Positions 6,321 through 9,707 of a DNA stretch of 9,707 bases are shown here, piece after piece. The notes beneath the pieces were generated by a model. The model ran no database searches. It was not told the DNA's origin and saw nothing but the letters and a program-made list of their open reading frames with translations. Origin of the DNA: Candidatus Cloacimonadota bacterium (GTDB taxonomy: Bacteria; Cloacimonadota; Cloacimonadia; Cloacimonadales; Cloacimonadaceae); contig JAQVMI010000050.1 in the NCBI GenBank assembly GCA_028703735.1, positions 1 to 9,707 of the forward strand, in the 5' to 3' direction. The position numbers and the translations under genes were made by a program. Numbering within the stretch: the stretch's first letter is position 1; the number at the start of each line of letters is the position of its first letter.

Positions 6321-7227
6321 GCCTTTGTTCAAGTATTGCTTTATATTTACCCCTGTGTGCCAATAACAGTGCCTGCTGTTTTTTGTCGAGAATTATTTCC
6401 CTTTTTTGTGTAGAGGCAAGAATTATCCGGCGAACTAATAGTTCTGCCATTACGAACTCTCCAAAAGCGGGATGGAAAGGACCACCCAATACCTCATGAG
6501 GAGGTAAATTAGAAGGAATTCCCTGCTTAATAATAGTAATTCCCACTTCATTGGCAAGCAAAGCATAATCGGCACATATACTTACAGCTTCATCAAGTTT
6601 TAGAGGAGTATATTCACCTGCCTTAAAAGTTTCTGCCAGGGGAGTACCGGAAATCACGATTAGCGGATACAGCCTTAGATAATCCGGCTTCAACTCTCGC
6701 AATAGCTGCATATTTGTTGTAATGCTGCTGGTGCTACTTCCTGGTAATCCTGGCATAAGCTGCACTCCCAGAGTGAAACCATGTTCCTTTACCAGATGGC
6801 AAGCTTTCACTGCTGCCTGGCAATCGTAGCCACGCTTACTTTCCTTAAGCACTTCACTATCAAAATCCTGTATGCCCAGCTCTAAACAGCTAACCCTATT
6901 AGCCCTGCATTCAGCTAAAATATCGGCATCGATATATAGTGGATGTGTGGAAATTCTGAAGGAACTGTTGGCATCCAGAAGATTTCCAAAAGAGGTAAAA
7001 ATATGAAGCCTGAACTCGGGAGATAATGCTGTGAAACTACCACCATAAAAAGCTATTTGTTTGTCGTCATCAGGATGATTTGCAATAAACCTGGCAACTT
7101 TTGGCAATTCTGCCTCTACATCCAGACTAATAGTAGCACTGATCTTGCGCTGATCGCAGTATATACAGCGATGTGGGCAACCTTGCATGGGCAGAAATAT
7201 TGGGTAGATTAGGTTTCTGTGAGACAT
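6304..7227 (-). CDS. Elp3-like radical SAM protein lacking the acetyltransferase domain
   Basis: The 307-residue protein has the radical SAM cluster motif CPHRCIYC with cysteines 17, 21 and 24, which bind the [4Fe-4S] cluster that cleaves S-adenosylmethionine. YGGSFTAL at 61-68 is the glycine-rich motif of the Elp3/YhcC-type subgroup, and LELGIQDFD and MPGLPG further on also fit. The C-terminal acetyltransferase domain of true Elp3 is absent. I place the start at the ATG at 7227 (MSHRNLIYPIFLPMQGC), because the motif is then at the usual distance from the N-terminus. No ribosome-binding site is visible before it. The frame stays open 74 codons further to a GTG at 7449, but that stretch is intergenic repeat DNA. 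From memory, Elp3-like radical SAM genes beside rnc also occur in clostridia. The substrate is unknown; tRNA or another RNA would be a guess. Confidence 0.85.
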   Translation of the reverse strand: MSHRNLIYPIFLPMQGCPHRCIYCDQRKISATISLDVEAELPKVARFIANHPDDDKQIAFYGGSFTALSPEFRLHIFTSFGNLLDANSSFRISTHPLYIDADILAECRANRVSCLELGIQDFDSEVLKESKRGYDCQAAVKACHLVKEHGFTLGVQLMPGLPGSSTSSITTNMQLLRELKPDYLRLYPLIVISGTPLAETFKAGEYTPLKLDEAVSICADYALLANEVGITIIKQGIPSNLPPHEVLGGPFHPAFGEFVMAELLVRRIILASTQKREIILDKKQQALLLAHRGKYKAILEQRLADCL

Positions 7228-7230
7228 CTG

Positions 7231-7282
7231 GAGTGCTGGGGTGTTGGGGTGTTGGGGTGTTGGGGTGCGGGAGTGCTGGGGT
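7231..7282 (+). repeat. G-rich 8-bp tandem repeat with G-quadruplex potential
   Basis: The unit GGGGTGTT is repeated three times from 7238, followed by further G runs. GGGG occurs at 7238-7241, 7246-7249, 7254-7257, 7262-7265 and 7278-7281, with GGG at 7269-7271. The first four runs are separated by identical four-base loops, a textbook quadruplex pattern. The block is bracketed by two copies of GAGTGCTGGGGT (7231 and 7271). It ends four bases before the radical SAM start codon, on the template strand of that gene, so its mRNA leader is C-rich. Confidence 0.85.
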
Positions 7283-7284
7283 AG

Positions 7285-7385
7285 CGGAGCTTTCCGAAGC
7301 TCCGTTAAGTTTGCGGTGCTTGAATATTGTGTCATTCCGGACTTGATCCGGAATCTATCAGAATGGGTTCCTGCTTTCGCAGGAA
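7285..7385. repeat. Cluster of three perfect hairpins, REP-like intergenic element
   Basis: Three perfect stem-loops follow one another: CGGAGCTT/AAGCTCCG with loop TCCG (7285-7304); ATTCCGGA/TCCGGAAT with loop CTTGA (7334-7354); TTCCTGC/GCAGGAA with loop TTTC (7368-7385). The last two, joined by a short spacer, match a widespread bacterial repeat whose translation gives the familiar false-protein strings PDLIRNL, PAFAGKT and PAKAGTH. It sits between rnc and the radical SAM gene and could stabilise or process the joint mRNA. Confidence 0.75.
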
Positions 7386-7441
7386 AAACAATCCCTGTTT
7401 CACCTTTTCCCCTATCCACGATTAGATATTTCTGCTTGTCC

Positions 7442-8221
7442 CTACACACCCAGTTTTTGACATGCGAGTCTGGCAGCTTCCTGGTGAGCGTTCTTCTTGG
7501 TGCTTCCTTTGCCTGTTCCCAGTAGTTTTGCGCCTAATCGCACTTCAACTACGAAGGTTTTATTGTGTTCGGGACCTTCTTCGGCAATGGTTACGTAACG
7601 GGGAGGTTCTTGGTTTTTACTCTGCATGTGTTCTTGCAAGATGCTTTTGTAGTTTACCAATTCGTCTCTGGTAACAGTTTCTTCGTAGTCCTTCAAAATG
7701 TGATGCCGGATAAACCTGCTGGCAGCCGAGATTCCACTATCCAGATAAATTGCACAGATTAATGCTTCCATGGTATCCGATAGTATAGAGGGTTTATGAG
7801 CACCTCCGGAATGCTGTTCTTCGGGGCTAAGCAGCACATATTTACCCAGTTCAATGGAATTCGCCTTCAGGGTTAAATATGTTTCGGAAACTATCTTGGA
7901 TTTTAGCTTGGAGAGCTTCCCTTCCTGCTCATCAGGATGATGAGTAAACAGCTCTTTGCTTACAATAAAGCCAAGAATAGAATCCCCTAAGAATTCCATT
8001 CTTTCGAAAGGTGAAGGTGCTTTATGATCATCATATTTCCGGCGTAGATAGGATTTATGGGTAAGCGCAGCGTGTAACAAGGTGGCATCATGAAAGCTAT
8101 AATCCAGTCTTTTTTGAAGCTGGACAAGGCTTTTCTCCCACTTCGGATATTGCTCCGTTATCTTCTTACTGTTAAAGTACTCCACGATTCTGGAGATGAT
8201 CGATTTCATCTTTTGTTCCAT
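7442..8221 (-). CDS. rnc: Ribonuclease III
   Basis: This endonuclease cuts double-stranded RNA, matures rRNA and processes structured mRNAs. The 259-residue product has the signature ERMEFLGDS at 73-81. The catalytic acidic residues E73, E76, D80, E100, D149 and E152 line up with E. coli E38, E41, D45, E65, D114 and E117. The C-terminal double-stranded RNA-binding domain covers about 190-257 and ends in the usual KKNAHQEAARLACQKL helix. About 35 extra N-terminal residues precede the nuclease domain compared with E. coli. Start choice is open: the ATG at 8221 has no purine-rich site before it, whereas an ATG four codons later (8209) has GGAA six bases upstream. It lies 27 bp after fabF, so the two are probably co-transcribed. 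All key residues are intact. Confidence 0.97.
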   Translation of the reverse strand: MEQKMKSIISRIVEYFNSKKITEQYPKWEKSLVQLQKRLDYSFHDATLLHAALTHKSYLRRKYDDHKAPSPFERMEFLGDSILGFIVSKELFTHHPDEQEGKLSKLKSKIVSETYLTLKANSIELGKYVLLSPEEQHSGGAHKPSILSDTMEALICAIYLDSGISAASRFIRHHILKDYEETVTRDELVNYKSILQEHMQSKNQEPPRYVTIAEEGPEHNKTFVVEVRLGAKLLGTGKGSTKKNAHQEAARLACQKLGV

Positions 8222-8248
8222 AAAATAGGCTTTTACTGATCGATGATT

Positions 8249-9490
8249 TTAGCTATATCGCTTTATGATAATGGAGGAATTGTGACCTCCAAAACCAAGC
8301 GAATTAGACAGAGCTGCATTTACCACGTGCTTTACTGCTTTTAGGGGAGTATAATCCAGATCACAATTGGGATCGGGATTCGTTAAATTTATCGTGGGGT
8401 GAATTATGCCTGTTTCTATGCTCTTAAGGCAGACAATAGCTTCAATACCGGCAGCAGCACCCAGCATGTGACCAACCATAGACTTCGTGGAATTCACTTT
8501 CACCTTGTAGGCATAAGCTCCAAAAGCAGTTTTTATGGACATCGTTTCACCCTTATCGTTCAGGGGAGTGGATGTACCATGAGCATTGATGTAATCTATC
8601 TCTTCCGGTTTCATTCCAGCATCTTTCAGGGCAAGGATCATCGAGCGGGCACTTCCCTCACCATCTTCGGTTGGGGCAGTGATATGATAGGCATCGCCAG
8701 TAGCTCCATAACCTGCAATTTCACCATAGATTTTTGCCCCGCGGGCTTTAGCGTGTTCCAGTTCTTCCAGAACCAATATAGCAGAACCTTCGCTCATGAT
8801 GAATCCATCGCGTTCCTTATCGAAGGGACGGGATGCTTTTTCGGGTTCATCATTGCGGGTGGAGAGGGCTCGCATAGAGGAAAAACCTCCCACTGCCAAA
8901 GGTGATACAGCAGCTTCGGTTCCTCCGCATACTATTACATCGGCATCCCCATATTGGATTGTCCGCATAGCTGTTCCCAAAGCGTGGTTGGCACTGGCAC
9001 AGGCACTCATTACGTTAAAATTTACGCCCTTGAAATTGTGCTCTATGCTAATATGTGCGGCTGCAATATTGCCAATCATTTTGGGGATGAAAAAGGGGCT
9101 GATTCTGCGTGGTCCCTGCGTGTAACACTTTATACATTCTTCTTCGAAGGTAAGAATTCCACCAATGCCTGCTCCGGTTATCACACCAGTGCGCAGGGGA
9201 TCGAAAGCACCTTCGGTTAAGCCTGCATCCGCCACAGCTTCACGAGCTGCAATCATAGCGAATTGGGTATATAAATCCAGCTTCTTCACTTCTTTATGAT
9301 CAAAATGGTCTTCCGGATTATAGTTTTTCACTTCTGCGGCTATCTTGGTAGGCAGTGTGGATGCATCAAAATGGGTGATTAAGCCAACTCCTGATACTCC
9401 ATTAATCAAGCTCTGCCAGGTTTGAGACACGTTGTGCCCTACCGGCGTAATTGCTCCGATTCCAGTGATAACTACTCTTCTTTTCGACAT
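8249..9490 (-). CDS. fabF: 3-oxoacyl-[acyl-carrier-protein] synthase II
   Basis: This condensing enzyme extends acyl-ACP with malonyl-ACP in type II fatty-acid synthesis and acts in the cytoplasm as a homodimer. Its 413 residues are the normal length. The nucleophile is C164 in SACASANHA. The catalytic histidines are H304 (NAHGTSTPLND) and H341 (KSMVGHMLG), with K336 beside the second. F400 in GFGGHNSS is the expected gatekeeper. Numbering is within one residue of E. coli FabF. GAGGT at 9499-9495 before the ATG supports the start. The substrate carrier gene acpP lies upstream, as in many bacteria, and rnc follows at 27 bp. No defect is visible. Confidence 0.97.
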   Translation of the reverse strand: MSKRRVVITGIGAITPVGHNVSQTWQSLINGVSGVGLITHFDASTLPTKIAAEVKNYNPEDHFDHKEVKKLDLYTQFAMIAAREAVADAGLTEGAFDPLRTGVITGAGIGGILTFEEECIKCYTQGPRRISPFFIPKMIGNIAAAHISIEHNFKGVNFNVMSACASANHALGTAMRTIQYGDADVIVCGGTEAAVSPLAVGGFSSMRALSTRNDEPEKASRPFDKERDGFIMSEGSAILVLEELEHAKARGAKIYGEIAGYGATGDAYHITAPTEDGEGSARSMILALKDAGMKPEEIDYINAHGTSTPLNDKGETMSIKTAFGAYAYKVKVNSTKSMVGHMLGAAAGIEAIVCLKSIETGIIHPTINLTNPDPNCDLDYTPLKAVKHVVNAALSNSLGFGGHNSSIIIKRYS

Positions 9491-9546
9491 AAGTACCTCG
9501 GTTAAAAAAATTTGTTTATATTTAGATTATGTTCAGATGAAACACC

Positions 9547-9593
9547 GCTTCTTTACAGAAGCACCTTTGGTGCTCAGAGTTTCAGATAAGCAC
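9547..9593. promoter_or_regulatory. Overlapping alternative stem-loops in the fabF leader
   Basis: Three stems compete for shared bases: GCTTCT/AGAAGC (9547-9562, loop TTAC), AGCACC/GGTGCT (9560-9574, loop TTT) and GTGCT/AGCAC (9570-9593). The middle stem shares bases with both others, so only one arrangement can form at a time. This geometry is typical of attenuation, but no long U-tract or ligand-binding fold is visible. They lie 57-103 bp upstream of the fabF ATG. Confidence 0.35.
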
Positions 9594-9601
9594 AAGCAAA
9601 G

Positions 9602-9646
9602 GTGGATTCAATCCTGATACCACATAAGCTATCAGGATTGATCCAC
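9602..9646 (-). terminator. Long stem-loop between acpP and fabF, partial terminator or processing site
   Basis: CAATCCTGATA (9609-9619) pairs with TATCAGGATTG (9630-9640), and GTGGAT with ATCCAC outside it. This gives 17 pairs with one bulged base (9608) and a 10-base loop. It begins 18 bases after the acpP stop. No strong U-tract follows on the minus strand, so full termination is doubtful. A hairpin here could raise acpP output over fabF by protecting the acpP 3' end, or be trimmed by an endonuclease. Confidence 0.5.
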
Positions 9647-9664
9647 ATGAGGTTAATGGGATTA

Positions 9665-9707
9665 TTATCCCAGCTTTTCCTTCAGATAATCGATGGCTTG
9701 TCCAACG
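9665..9707 (-). CDS. acpP: Acyl carrier protein, C-terminal end only
   Basis: Only the last 14 codons lie in the window, including one partial codon at the edge. They read VGQAIDYLKEKLG then stop, a typical last helix of bacterial acyl carrier protein. The place directly upstream of fabF supports the call. The phosphopantetheine serine (DSL motif) is outside the window, so activity cannot be judged. Confidence 0.75.
   Translation of the reverse strand, partial: VGQAIDYLKEKLG

Noticed and set aside
7231..7282. CRISPR array
   Set aside because: The repeat units are 8 bp and contiguous with no unique spacers, and no cas genes are present.
7228..7449. An in-frame 74-codon N-terminal extension of the radical SAM protein starting at GTG 7449
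   Set aside because: Its translation is the G-rich tandem repeat (PQHPNTP type) and the dispersed repeat (PAKAGTH, RIKSGMT), not conserved protein. The radical SAM motif is at a normal distance from the ATG at 7227.
8399..8905. A 168-codon + strand frame within fabF
   Set aside because: It is antisense to an intact fabF whose catalytic residues are all present; a shadow frame.

Overview
The window looks like a chromosomal segment of a Gram-negative (diderm) bacterium of fairly low G+C. An outer-membrane barrel with the 'YWNPANLA' motif, a large lipoprotein with a 'PKWDIELSVPLIND' type N-terminus, and a membrane-anchored VWA protein all resemble proteins of the FCB assemblage. Candidatus Cloacimonadota or a relative is my best guess. 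This is recognition from memory and was not tested by a search.

Layout. Positions 1-1017 (+) carry the 3' part of an NtrC-type sigma-54 activator; its receiver domain lies outside the window. Positions 1018-1455 are a gene-free interval between convergent genes. It holds a dyad, a near-perfect -24/-12 (sigma-54) promoter pointing right, a pair of abutting hairpins with complementary loops, and a terminator-like hairpin. From 1456 to the right edge everything is on the minus strand. Read in the direction of transcription it is: acpP (partial, right edge), fabF, rnc, an Elp3-like radical SAM gene, an 89-bp gap with a candidate promoter, then three overlapping envelope genes (lipoprotein, beta-barrel, VWA membrane protein).

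How the genes work together. acpP and fabF are the carrier protein and elongating condensing enzyme of type II fatty-acid synthesis. rnc (RNase III) follows at 27 bp, and the radical SAM gene follows rnc across a 214-bp spacer full of repeats. The three envelope genes are joined by ATGA and TGATG overlaps, so they are probably translated as a coupled unit and may form one cell-envelope system of unknown function.

Most interesting point: the sigma-54 promoter after the activator gene has a dyad centred about 96 bp upstream of its predicted start, a classic enhancer position. It has no recognisable protein gene downstream. This suggests a sigma-54-dependent non-coding RNA, or a very small unrecognised peptide gene, of roughly 290 nt. 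Second is the rnc/radical SAM spacer. It combines a G-rich 8-bp tandem repeat capable of forming a quadruplex with a cluster of three perfect hairpins, and it has probably caused a false N-terminal extension in any automatic call of the radical SAM gene.
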